Below are positions 1 to 7,827 of a stretch of DNA of 64,000 nucleotides, piece by piece. The stretch comes from Ruminococcaceae bacterium UBA2854 (GTDB lineage Bacteria > Bacillota > Clostridia > Oscillospirales > Acutalibacteraceae). Positions within the stretch are counted from its first letter, which is position 1; each line of letters begins with the position of its first letter. The DNA is taken from assembly GCA_002350765.1 (NCBI GenBank), contig DEFK01000037.1, positions 4,388-68,387 on the forward strand. Direction: 5' to 3'. The notes beneath the pieces are model-generated. The model was given only the letters and a program-made list of their open reading frames with translations. It was not told where the DNA came from and made no database searches. A program made the translations under genes and the position numbers.

Positions 1-185
1 AAATTCCAGCACCAGCAATGGAGAATCAGCGAACCCTGTACATCCTCTAAAAGCCCGTAAGGATTCTCGGAACTTTCCGTATCGGGAGTAGCGGCGCTTG
101 TATTAACAGCCGCTCCCGCGAAAACTCCGACAAGCATAATAGCCGCGATAAGCACGGATATAACTTTAGTCTTTTTTTCTTTCAT
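1..185 (-). CDS. N-terminus of a secreted GH13 alpha-amylase (cut by window edge)
   Basis: Reading the minus strand from the ATG at 185 gives 61 codons that run off the window. They encode a Lys-rich n-region, a hydrophobic stretch ending near GVFAGAAVNTSAA (signal peptide), then NPYGLLEDVQGSLILHCWCW. The last part matches the N-terminal beta-strand of GH13 alpha-amylases; the complete amylase starting at 56502 has the equivalent LPSNISDGNILHCFNWKY. An AAAGGATG ribosome binding site precedes the start. Only 39 nt separate it from ruvX, so it may be read through from that operon. Catalytic residues lie outside the window, so activity and any dockerin cannot be judged. Confidence 0.8.
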   Translation of the reverse strand, partial: MKEKKTKVISVLIAAIMLVGVFAGAAVNTSAATPDTESSENPYGLLEDVQGSLILHCWCWN

Positions 186-224
186 AGAAATCATCCTTTC
201 TTTCAAAACTCTAAATAAATATAA

Positions 225-638
225 TTAACGGTTTTTACTATCGAGAAAATTCTGTAGAATTATAGTAGCGGCTACGGAGTCAACTACGTTTTTACGCTTC
301 ATACCTCTTGTATTGGTAGCGTTGAGGTACTTATGGGCGGTTATGGTCGTACCGCGTTCATCCTGCATACGCACCAGTAATTTTGTTTTTTCTTTCAGCC
401 TAGCCGCGAATTCACGCGCGTTTTTAGCCGACTCTCCCTCGGTTCCGTCCATATTCACGGGTAAACCGACTATTATCAACTCGACCTGTCGGGCTAAAGC
501 TACATTAGCGACCTTATCCAAAAGGTTATCAACGTTTTTTTCGTTAATCTGAGCGAGCGGAGTCGCCAATATTTCCGATTTATCACAAATAGCAAGACCT
601 GTACGCGCCTTACCTAAATCCACAGATAAAATAACCAT
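225..638 (-). CDS. ruvX: RuvX/YqgF pre-16S rRNA nuclease, Holliday junction resolvase-like
   Basis: A 137-residue RNase H-fold protein of the YqgF family, which matures the 5' end of 16S rRNA and was first named as a putative Holliday junction resolvase. Visible family motifs are the N-terminal VDLGKARTGLAICD (first catalytic Asp), GLPVNMDGTEG, DERGTT (usually DERLTT or DERLST) and the C-terminal VDSVAATIILQNFLD with the last acidic residue. Length is normal for the family. It lies 88 nt downstream of the GDPD lipoprotein gene and 39 nt upstream of the partial amylase, on the same strand. Cytoplasmic. Confidence 0.95.
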   Translation of the reverse strand: MVILSVDLGKARTGLAICDKSEILATPLAQINEKNVDNLLDKVANVALARQVELIIVGLPVNMDGTEGESAKNAREFAARLKEKTKLLVRMQDERGTTITAHKYLNATNTRGMKRKNVVDSVAATIILQNFLDSKNR

Positions 639-726
639 AATAATTTCCTAACTATAAATCTTTCGTGTATTCATTTTATCAAAAATGTGTATAATAATCA
701 ATAATAAAAGTATACAATAATAAGCT

Positions 727-1680
727 CTACCTTATGTCGAAATTTGACATAGCGAACCACGCCCCTATTCGGCACAGTTTCCTATACGCTTTTCCCGAAT
801 TTGTTTTATATATTCCGAAATCAAGCTTTTTCTTTTTCAGGTGTTTAGCGATATACTTACCGCCGCCGCTTTGGCTGAGATTTTTCATATTGGCGAAAAC
901 TAAGGTGTTGACGCCTTTTCTCTTGCACCAGCGCGCTTCGGATAAAAACTTCTTTTTCTTTTTCGGAGAAGTAAATATTCCTGTTTTAAAGCCCTTTTTA
1001 AGGAATGGCGACACGTAGCTTTTACCGCCGAAAATCAGCGTTTTCTTCCTCAGATTATACTTTTTAAGCAAGGATATTATTTTCTTTTCGCCCGATTTAG
1101 AAAGTCGGTATTTTCTATCGTTTTTAATATCCTTGATATGAAGCATAAGGTACCCGTTATTTTTATCGACTACCTCTAAAACTTCCTCTAAGGTAGGGAT
1201 AATAAGCTTTGTGGAATGGTATCTGTCCACCTTATCGCCCTTTGTAATCGGGTATTTATTTCTGCTTTTTTTCGACAAAGTCCATATGTATTTTTTCTTA
1301 CCCGTAGTTCTCAGTATGGTCGGGTCGTGATGAATAAGCAAATCGCCGTTTCTGCCTTCCCATACGTCGCATTCAATCCCGTCAAACCCGCTGCCGAAGG
1401 CGCCTTTAAACGCCTGGACTGTAGACTCGGGATACTGCCCCATATATCCCCTATGCCCTATAAGCAGAATGTTATTATCAGATTTTTTACCGCCTGAATT
1501 CGCCGCGGGCGCGGTAGTTTCGGGGACTGTAGTTTCAGGAGCGGTAGTTTGCGCGGCTGTCGATTCATCGGGCGTAGATATCTTACTCTCAGCCGAATCA
1601 TTCGGCGCCGATATACCGCACGACGTTATAATTACGCACAGCGATATAATAACGCCGAGCGTTGTTATTATTCTTTTCAT
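727..1680 (-). CDS. Secreted GDPD-family lipoprotein
   Basis: A 317-residue protein with a lipoprotein signal (hydrophobic segment, then ITSC, Cys21), a Thr/Ala/Pro-rich spacer (about 22-70) and a glycerophosphodiester phosphodiesterase TIM-barrel. The family signatures are LIGHRGYMGQYPEST with the catalytic His, IECDVWE (metal-binding acids) and LLIHHDPTILR with the second His. The family cleaves glycerophosphodiesters to glycerol 3-phosphate and an alcohol; an extracellular lipid-anchored form could scavenge phospholipid head groups or act on teichoic acid. The C-terminal barrel is very Lys-rich. It sits 8 nt after the next gene upstream, another GDPD, so the two are probably cotranscribed paralogues. 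The substrate is not predictable from the sequence. Confidence 0.85.
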   Translation of the reverse strand: MKRIITTLGVIISLCVIITSCGISAPNDSAESKISTPDESTAAQTTAPETTVPETTAPAANSGGKKSDNNILLIGHRGYMGQYPESTVQAFKGAFGSGFDGIECDVWEGRNGDLLIHHDPTILRTTGKKKYIWTLSKKSRNKYPITKGDKVDRYHSTKLIIPTLEEVLEVVDKNNGYLMLHIKDIKNDRKYRLSKSGEKKIISLLKKYNLRKKTLIFGGKSYVSPFLKKGFKTGIFTSPKKKKKFLSEARWCKRKGVNTLVFANMKNLSQSGGGKYIAKHLKKKKLDFGIYKTNSGKAYRKLCRIGAWFAMSNFDIR

Positions 1681-1688
1681 ATACGTTC

Positions 1689-2858
1689 CTAACTCAGAAA
1701 ATCTTCATTGGTAATCATAAAGTCAATCTTCATTTTCGCCATTTTAAACGCGGATTTTAAATCGCTTCTGTCATAACAGCCGACTTTAAGATGATAGTTA
1801 TGGGCGGAGTCGATATGATTTTGCTTTAAATATCCCGTATAACGCATAATAAGCACATCGGCTTTATTCTTGCCCGCGAATTCAACCGCGCTCTCGATAT
1901 CGGCGCTGCTGTTCGGCAATATAAGGAAGCCCGCGCGAAAGTTATATTCTTTAAGCTTTATAAATAAGTCACGGCTCGGAGTAAATACCGTCGCCTTGTC
2001 ACGCATATCGTACTCATTAATAATTGCTTCTATTTTTTCGAGCGCGCTGTCGGTTATATCGGGATTCTTGGTATGAAGATAAATATTCATCTTATACTTA
2101 GATGCAGCGCTTACAGCCTCCTCGAATGTCGGCATAAACTGTGTATCATATTCCTTTACGTTAACACCCTTGGTAATAGGATAATTAAAACGTGTTTCAT
2201 CGGTAAGGTTCAGGATACTTTCGTTTATCCCTGTAAAAATAGATATATCCTTATCGTGACAGATAATAAGGTCTCCCGAGTCGGTTTCAAAATAATCGGT
2301 TTCAAATCCCGCGTAACCAAGTACAAAAGCTCTTCTGTAGGATACGAGGGTATTCTCGGGCGCCTGGTCCATAGCTCCCCGGTGACCGACAATCTCAATC
2401 ATATCCGTAATGGATTTCATCTTACACTCGGTATAGTTTTTACTATAGATTATCTTCTTGTCTGCCTTTTTGAAAGCTTTTACGGCATACTTGGATTTTT
2501 CTAATTTAGAAATATAAGAAGTTACATTTCCATTAAATACCTTTAATTCTTTATATTTATAGTCTTGATTATCGTATTTATATAGCTTATAGCCGTTAGC
2601 GTCTTTAACAGCGCTCCATTTAAACTTATACTTTCCGTTCGCCATCTGGACGGCGGAGAAGCTTTTAGGAGCGTCTATCGGCTTAATTTCCTTTTTGATA
2701 AGGTTATCCTTATGGCTGAAAAGCATAAACGCTAAATATAAAAGAATCAAAACCGCCAGTAAAATAAATACAAACTTTAATTTTCCTTTTCTTTTCCTTG
2801 TACGTCCGTAACCGCTTCCTCGGTAAACGGGCGTTACGTATTTTGATTTTGATAACAT
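1689..2858 (-). CDS. Membrane-anchored GDPD-family protein with Fn3-like domain
   Basis: A 389-residue protein with a basic N-terminus (RKRKGKLK), one transmembrane helix (about 28-46), a fibronectin-like domain around residues 60-145 (KFKWSAVKDANGYKLYKYD is typical of Fn3-type modules) and a GDPD barrel from about 150. Barrel motifs are IVGHRGAMDQAPENTLVSY, FETDYFETDSGDLIICHD and a later Lys in LHTKN. It therefore displays a phosphodiesterase-like domain outside the cell. It directly precedes the GDPD lipoprotein gene (8 nt gap) and follows pyrD by 43 nt. The two GDPDs share the HRG...HD core but differ in how they are anchored. Confidence 0.85.
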   Translation of the reverse strand: MLSKSKYVTPVYRGSGYGRTRKRKGKLKFVFILLAVLILLYLAFMLFSHKDNLIKKEIKPIDAPKSFSAVQMANGKYKFKWSAVKDANGYKLYKYDNQDYKYKELKVFNGNVTSYISKLEKSKYAVKAFKKADKKIIYSKNYTECKMKSITDMIEIVGHRGAMDQAPENTLVSYRRAFVLGYAGFETDYFETDSGDLIICHDKDISIFTGINESILNLTDETRFNYPITKGVNVKEYDTQFMPTFEEAVSAASKYKMNIYLHTKNPDITDSALEKIEAIINEYDMRDKATVFTPSRDLFIKLKEYNFRAGFLILPNSSADIESAVEFAGKNKADVLIMRYTGYLKQNHIDSAHNYHLKVGCYDRSDLKSAFKMAKMKIDFMITNEDFLS

Positions 2859-2901
2859 ATACTTTCCCTATCTTTATCTGAATTTCAAAACTTGTCGGTA
2901 A

Positions 2902-3813
2902 TTACCAGGGGATTACCGAACCTGTCAGCTCGGATAATGAGCTAATGTTTTTTTCTTCCATATACCTTTCAATACCGTCGTTAATCTTTATAGGCGCGTA
3001 CGGATCGTTAAACAATACCGTACCTATCTGGAGCGCCGAAGCTCCCGCCATAAGCATTTCAACAGCGTCCTGCCATTTTGAAATACCGCCCATACCGATA
3101 ATCGGAATATTAACGGCGTTATATACCTGCCAAACCATTCTGACCGCTACGGGGAATACCGCGGGGCCGCTCATTCCGCCCGTATTGTTCCTTATAATCG
3201 GACGCTTGGAATTAATATCAATTCTCATTCCCGTAAGGGTGTTTATCATCGAAATAACGTCCGCTCCGCTGTACTCGGCGGATTTAGCTATTTCGGCGAT
3301 ATCGGTAACATTCGGGCTCAATTTAACCATAAGCGGTTTTTTACAATGTTTCTTAACCTCGGCGGTAATATTTCCTACCGACTCGCAGGATGTACCGAAC
3401 TGCACTCCCCCGCTCTTAACATTAGGACAGCTTATATTAAGCTCTACAAAATCCACCTCGGTATCGGATAGCTTCTCAGCCATAGCGCAGTATTCTTCTA
3501 CCGTATTTCCCGCTATATTGGCGATAACCACCGTGTTCTGTTCTTTTAGCCAGTGTAAATCATTTTCTATAAAATGGTCTACTCCCGGGTTTTGCAGACC
3601 TACGGCGTTTAATATACCGCTCTCGGTCTCGGCGATTCTCGGAGGCGGATTTCCCATACGTTCTTTTAAGGTTATACCCTTACAGGATACGCCGCCTATC
3701 TTCTCGAGCGGATAAAACTCGGAAAACTCACGTCCGAAGCCGAATGTACCCGAAGCCGCGATAAGAGGATTATTGAATTTTACTCCGCAGATATTTACGC
3801 TTAAATCACTCAT
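2902..3813 (-). CDS. pyrD: Dihydroorotate dehydrogenase B, catalytic subunit
   Basis: A class 1B dihydroorotate dehydrogenase (FMN TIM-barrel, about 303 residues) oxidising dihydroorotate to orotate in pyrimidine synthesis and passing electrons to PyrK. Family motifs: NPLIAASGTFGFG, GNPPPRIAETESGILNAVGLQNPG, ELNISCPN, MVKLSPNVTDI, NTLTGMRID, GMGGISKWQDA and ALQIGTVLF. The start chosen is the ATG at 3813: it overlaps the pyrK stop as ATGAGTGA and has GGGAGG 7 nt upstream. A start 21 nt earlier is possible but has no such site. Neighbouring pyrK confirms the NAD-linked B type. Confidence 0.96.
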   Translation of the reverse strand: MSDLSVNICGVKFNNPLIAASGTFGFGREFSEFYPLEKIGGVSCKGITLKERMGNPPPRIAETESGILNAVGLQNPGVDHFIENDLHWLKEQNTVVIANIAGNTVEEYCAMAEKLSDTEVDFVELNISCPNVKSGGVQFGTSCESVGNITAEVKKHCKKPLMVKLSPNVTDIAEIAKSAEYSGADVISMINTLTGMRIDINSKRPIIRNNTGGMSGPAVFPVAVRMVWQVYNAVNIPIIGMGGISKWQDAVEMLMAGASALQIGTVLFNDPYAPIKINDGIERYMEEKNISSLSELTGSVIPW

Positions 3814-4558
3814 AGAATACCTCCCGCGCGTCATATACAGGGCCGTTTTTGCATACGTGCGTCATAGCTTCGCCCTCGTCGGTTTTAGTCTTGCAGGCGC
3901 ATACAAGGCACGCGCCGATTCCGCAGCCCATTCTCTCCTCAAGAGAAACCTGGCATTTTACCTTATCCTTACAAACGGCGGCAACCGCTTTAAGCATCGG
4001 GATAGGCCCGCAGGCGCAAACCTCGTCGATTTCATCGAGACGCTCCTTCAAAACATCAGTTACAAAGCCGTGGATACCCGCCGAGCCGTCGTCGGTAGCG
4101 AGATATACCTTATCGCTTACTGCTTTAAAATCGTCCTGGAGAATAACTAAATCCTTATTTCTAAAGCCTGTAATCACCATAGGATCGTCGGCTTGCTTAG
4201 CGCTGAAAAGAAGCGGCGGTACACCGATTCCTCCGCCTACGAAGCAATAGCGCTTTCCTTTTTCTATATTAAAGCCGTGTCCTAAGGGCGCGAGGATTTC
4301 GACCTCGTCTCCGACCTTCATTTCGGACATAATCTTAGTGCCCTCGCCCTTAACCTGAAAGACAAGTCTGAGGGTGTTTTCATCAGCGTCGCAAATCGAG
4401 ATAGGACGTCTTAAAACTCTCCCGGGGACTTTAATATTTACAAACTGACCGCATTTACAGAGCTTGGCAAGCTCAGGATTTTCGACTGTCCAATCAAAAA
4501 TACCGTCAGCTATTTCTTCATTTTTTAAAAGCTTAAACATTCTGGTATCGTATTTCAT
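3806..4558 (-). CDS. pyrK: Dihydroorotate dehydrogenase B, electron-transfer subunit
   Basis: A 250-residue FAD/2Fe-2S subunit that links PyrD to NAD. FAD binding is shown by GRVLRRPISICDAD and the pyridine nucleotide site by YCFVGGGIGVPPLL. The C-terminal Cys cluster reads CGIGACLVCACKTK followed by a fourth Cys in MTHVCKNGPV, as expected for the PyrK ferredoxin-like domain. It overlaps pyrD by 8 nt and follows the transglutaminase-like gene by 18 nt. No other pyr biosynthesis genes are in the window. Confidence 0.96.
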   Translation of the reverse strand: MKYDTRMFKLLKNEEIADGIFDWTVENPELAKLCKCGQFVNIKVPGRVLRRPISICDADENTLRLVFQVKGEGTKIMSEMKVGDEVEILAPLGHGFNIEKGKRYCFVGGGIGVPPLLFSAKQADDPMVITGFRNKDLVILQDDFKAVSDKVYLATDDGSAGIHGFVTDVLKERLDEIDEVCACGPIPMLKAVAAVCKDKVKCQVSLEERMGCGIGACLVCACKTKTDEGEAMTHVCKNGPVYDAREVFYE

Positions 4559-4576
4559 AAATCCTCCCGTTGTGAT

Positions 4577-5878
4577 TTATTTATATTTTAAAGTTATATC
4601 AACAGAGCGCGTCGGCTTATTCTTCGAGAATGAGATTGAGCGTTTAAGAACGTCACCGACTAAGCAGTTAGCTTCTCTTATATACTCGCTGAACTGCCAG
4701 TTATCACCCTCAAAAAGCTTTTTATATACCTCGTCAAAATCGAGAGACGGATCAACATATATGTAAAAATGCTCTTTATTCTCCTGCACCGCGGCGGCTA
4801 AAGCCTGAACCATATCGTTGTTATCCAAATCTTTAAGGGGATAGCCTTTATACTTATAATAATTATACTTTTCCGATTTGCATTTCGGAATAAATAAGTT
4901 AGCGCCTTTTACACTATTTATTTCCTTATCGGGGATATCATCCGTCAAAGGAGATATAAGATGGTCGGCTTCAATCTGTTTAGTCGTAAGATTAAAGTAG
5001 TCATACGAAATCGTATTACTTTTGCCCGATGGGTCATCCCACGTTACATCAACATAGTACCATTTTCCGTCGAGCTTAACAGCGTTCCATACGTGTCCGA
5101 TATTCTCGGTTCTATCCTTTCTTTCTCCCTCGACCGTAGAGCTTTTTATTCCTACCTTCGAGAGCAGTAAGCTGAACGCCGCTGTATATCCTCCGCAAAC
5201 GGCTTTTTTATTAACAAGACAGCCGTATGATGTATAGCACTTCTGGTTTTCGCTGCCGCTGTAGATTTCTTTAAAGTACCTGCAATTATTAACAATATAG
5301 TCGTGAAAATAAAGCTCACATTCAAACTCGGTCATATCGGGAGTAATCTTTGACGTAACCTTTTTAACGACTTTTTTCAGTTTTTTGACGGCAATTTTAC
5401 GGTCGGAGCTGCTCATAATTGAATGGAGTACAATCTCGACGCTTCCGCTGCCGTCGGTTATAAAATCGTATGAGCTTCTTAGCCAGAATATCTGCGGATT
5501 ATCCATTTCAACAGCCTTCTTAGCTTTAAACACAGTTTTGTCGAAGGATTTGCATTTTTTAACTCTGAACCCTTTTATCTTATAACAATTCTTATGACCT
5601 GAAACAGGTGAAGAAGTAATATATGAGCAATTGTTTAAAATGCCTTTATAAATATTTCTTTCATCGTCACTGTTTAACGACTTATATCCGATTTTTATAT
5701 CAACACTGCTGAAGCTAGGTTTAGGAGAGTCGTCTTTATTTTCGGCATAGCTCTTTTTTATCGGCGAAGAATTAAAGTTGATATCGTCTAAAAAGCTTAG
5801 TCCGCCGCACGAATTAAACATTAAGACTACCGACAGCAATAAAGATATTATCAGTAATAAATATGGTTTTTTAAGCAT
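4577..5878 (-). CDS. Secreted lipoprotein with transglutaminase-like domain
   Basis: About 433 residues. The start is taken at the ATG at 5878 (AAAGG 9 nt upstream) rather than an in-frame TTG 9 nt earlier. A hydrophobic segment ends in a lipobox, FNSC (Cys24). The C-terminal half has the transglutaminase-like Cys-His-Asp triad: NKKAVCGGYTAAF (Cys228), IGHVWNAVKL (His262) and WYYVDVTWDDP (Asp277). Such domains act as cysteine proteases or cross-linking enzymes at the cell surface; the substrate is unknown. It lies between tsaD (14 nt upstream) and pyrK, with no functional link to either. The N-terminal 200 residues resemble no domain I can name. Confidence 0.85.
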   Translation of the reverse strand: MLKKPYLLLIISLLLSVVLMFNSCGGLSFLDDINFNSSPIKKSYAENKDDSPKPSFSSVDIKIGYKSLNSDDERNIYKGILNNCSYITSSPVSGHKNCYKIKGFRVKKCKSFDKTVFKAKKAVEMDNPQIFWLRSSYDFITDGSGSVEIVLHSIMSSSDRKIAVKKLKKVVKKVTSKITPDMTEFECELYFHDYIVNNCRYFKEIYSGSENQKCYTSYGCLVNKKAVCGGYTAAFSLLLSKVGIKSSTVEGERKDRTENIGHVWNAVKLDGKWYYVDVTWDDPSGKSNTISYDYFNLTTKQIEADHLISPLTDDIPDKEINSVKGANLFIPKCKSEKYNYYKYKGYPLKDLDNNDMVQALAAAVQENKEHFYIYVDPSLDFDEVYKKLFEGDNWQFSEYIREANCLVGDVLKRSISFSKNKPTRSVDITLKYK

Positions 5879-5892
5879 TAAGGACAACCTTT

Positions 5893-6903
5893 TTAATTAT
5901 AATCTATCGGTAATGTAGCCACTGCGTTCAGGCTTAAATCAGCGATATTTCCGCTCAGGTACTCGTAGTAGCCCTGGGCTCCTACCATAGCGGCGTTATC
6001 GGTGCAAACGCTTTTATCGGGCTTATAGAAATCAAACCCGCGTTTATCGGCTTCCTGCGCCAGTCTTTTTCTAAGCAGAGAATTCGCGGAAACGCCTCCC
6101 GCTACAACGAGAGTTTTTACACCGAAATCCTCGGCGGCTTTCATAAAGTTGGATACGAGTAAATCGACAACCGCTTTTCTAAACGACGCGCAGATATCCT
6201 CTTTCGGAATGGCTTCGCCGCGCTGTTCCATATTATGTATAAGGTTTATAACGGCGGTTTTTAATCCTGAAAAGCTGAAATCATAGGGAGCGTCTCTTAC
6301 AACAGGACGCGGGAACTCGAATTTATTTTCGTCGCCGAGCTCGGCAACCTTATCCATTTCGATTCCGCCCGGATACGGCATACCCATAGTACGCGCGGCT
6401 TTATCGAATGCTTCACCTGCCGCGTCGTCGCGGGTTCTGCCGATTACTTTCATTTTCGTATAGTCCTCCACCATAACAATATGGCTGTGGCCTCCGCTTA
6501 CTACAAGACATAAAAACGGCGGTTTTAATTCTTTATAGGAAATATAGTTCGAGGCTATATGACTTCTTAAATGGTGCGTCGGTATAAGCGGTTTACCGCT
6601 CGCGAGCGATAAGCCTTTGGCGAAATTTACGCCGACAAGGAGCGCTCCGATAAGCCCGGGAGCGTGGGTTACGGCTATCGCGTCTATATCTTCAATTGTC
6701 ATTTCGGCTTCTTTTAACGCCTTTTCTACTACGGGAACGATCGCTTCCGCGTGTCGGCGGGATGCTATCTCAGGCACTACTCCGCCGTAAAGCTTATGCT
6801 CCTCGACCTGGGAGGCGATTACAGAGCTCAATACATTTCGTCCGTCCTCAACGACCGCCGCGGCGGTTTCATCGCAGGAGGATTCAATAGATAATATTTT
6901 CAT
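5893..6903 (-). CDS. tsaD: tRNA N6-adenosine threonylcarbamoyltransferase
   Basis: TsaD, 336 residues, transfers threonylcarbamoyl to A37 of ANN-decoding tRNAs. The ASKHA-fold signatures are clear: ILSIESSCDETAAAVVEDG, GGVVPEIASRRHAEAI, the metal-binding THHLRSHIASN, LVVSGGHSHIV and LVVAGGVSANSLLR. rimI lies 14 nt upstream, the usual neighbour. The partners tsaB and tsaE, often in the same cluster, are not here. Confidence 0.98.
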   Translation of the reverse strand: MKILSIESSCDETAAAVVEDGRNVLSSVIASQVEEHKLYGGVVPEIASRRHAEAIVPVVEKALKEAEMTIEDIDAIAVTHAPGLIGALLVGVNFAKGLSLASGKPLIPTHHLRSHIASNYISYKELKPPFLCLVVSGGHSHIVMVEDYTKMKVIGRTRDDAAGEAFDKAARTMGMPYPGGIEMDKVAELGDENKFEFPRPVVRDAPYDFSFSGLKTAVINLIHNMEQRGEAIPKEDICASFRKAVVDLLVSNFMKAAEDFGVKTLVVAGGVSANSLLRKRLAQEADKRGFDFYKPDKSVCTDNAAMVGAQGYYEYLSGNIADLSLNAVATLPIDYN

Positions 6904-6917
6904 AGTATCTTCCTTAA

Positions 6918-7364
6918 TTATATTTCTTTATCAGAATTAAAATACTTTGTTAACAATAAAGCGTTTTCAGTCGGATTGGAATAATAGGAAGGTCTTTCCC
7001 CAACTTTTTCAAATCCGAGAGATGAATACAGATTTACGGCGGCAGTATTAGACGGTCTAACCTCTAAGGTCAGAAAGCTCAGGCTTTCCTTATACTTATC
7101 TATAAGGAAGTTAACGAGCGCTCTGCCTATACCATTTCCCCTGTGTTCGGGGAAAACGGCGACATTCAGAATATATCCCTCGTCTGCCGCTATACTTATT
7201 CCGATATAACCGACTATATTTTCAAGCTTCGCGGTATAAAACCCGCAGGATGGGCTGTTAAAGGAGCTTCTTATACTCTCCTCGCTCCACGGCTTTGAAA
7301 AGCAGGTTTTTTCAAGCTCGGCTATAACGGGAATTTCGTTTTCTTTCAAACTTTCTATAATCAT
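6918..7364 (-). CDS. rimI: Ribosomal-protein-alanine N-acetyltransferase
   Basis: A 148-residue GNAT acetyltransferase of the RimI type, predicted to acetylate the N-terminus of ribosomal protein S18. The acetyl-CoA loop is FPEHRGNGIGRALV and the C-terminal LEVRPSNTAAVNLYSSLGFEKVGERPSYY is diagnostic for RimI. It overlaps the upstream phosphatase gene by ATGA and precedes tsaD, its common partner. Confidence 0.93.
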   Translation of the reverse strand: MIIESLKENEIPVIAELEKTCFSKPWSEESIRSSFNSPSCGFYTAKLENIVGYIGISIAADEGYILNVAVFPEHRGNGIGRALVNFLIDKYKESLSFLTLEVRPSNTAAVNLYSSLGFEKVGERPSYYSNPTENALLLTKYFNSDKEI

Positions 7365-7789
7365 ATTTCTTTTATAGAATCTTTTATAGCGTCATAAATC
7401 TCATCACGGCAACGGCGGTAAACGTCCTCATCCTCGCCGAACGGATCTGAAATCCCGCCAGTTTCAGCGCCTAAAAGCCATATTTTATACGGATTCGCGC
7501 CTAAGGCGATCAGCGCGTGCTTATGGCGCGGACTCATAGTAAATATAGCGTCAAACTCCGACAAATCGAAGTCGCGGACGTTTTTCGCTCTATGGCGCGA
7601 GATATCGATTCCCAGCTCGTTACATACCGTAACGGCGTTGTCGGAAACGGGCTGACCGTTTACAGTAGACAGTCCCGCGCTTTCGCATTTAATCGGTAAA
7701 TCCCTGTCCTCCGCCATTTTCTCGCAGATACCCTGAGCCATCGGACTACGGCAGGTATTTCCCGTACATACGAATAAAACTTTTTTCAT
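7361..7789 (-). CDS. Low molecular weight protein-tyrosine phosphatase / arsenate reductase family
   Basis: A 142-residue protein beginning VLFVCTGNTCRSPMA, the CX5R(S) phosphatase loop of the LMW-PTP fold, and carrying the general-acid loop as ISDPFGED (DP motif). Family members dephosphorylate phosphotyrosine or phosphoarginine; those next to tsaC in bacilli (YwlE) are arginine phosphatases. The Thr after the catalytic Cys (CTGNTCR) is the feature associated with the YwlE-type arginine phosphatases, so that is the more likely activity. It overlaps rimI by 4 nt and is 38 nt downstream of polA. Confidence 0.88.
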   Translation of the reverse strand: MKKVLFVCTGNTCRSPMAQGICEKMAEDRDLPIKCESAGLSTVNGQPVSDNAVTVCNELGIDISRHRAKNVRDFDLSEFDAIFTMSPRHKHALIALGANPYKIWLLGAETGGISDPFGEDEDVYRRCRDEIYDAIKDSIKEI

Positions 7790-7827
7790 ACTATCACCCT
7801 CTGTTTATATACTATTGATAATATAGC

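Noticed and set aside
2945..3715. 256-codon open frame opposite pyrD
   Set aside because: It lies wholly antisense to an unmistakable pyrD with conserved motifs and has no ribosome binding site.
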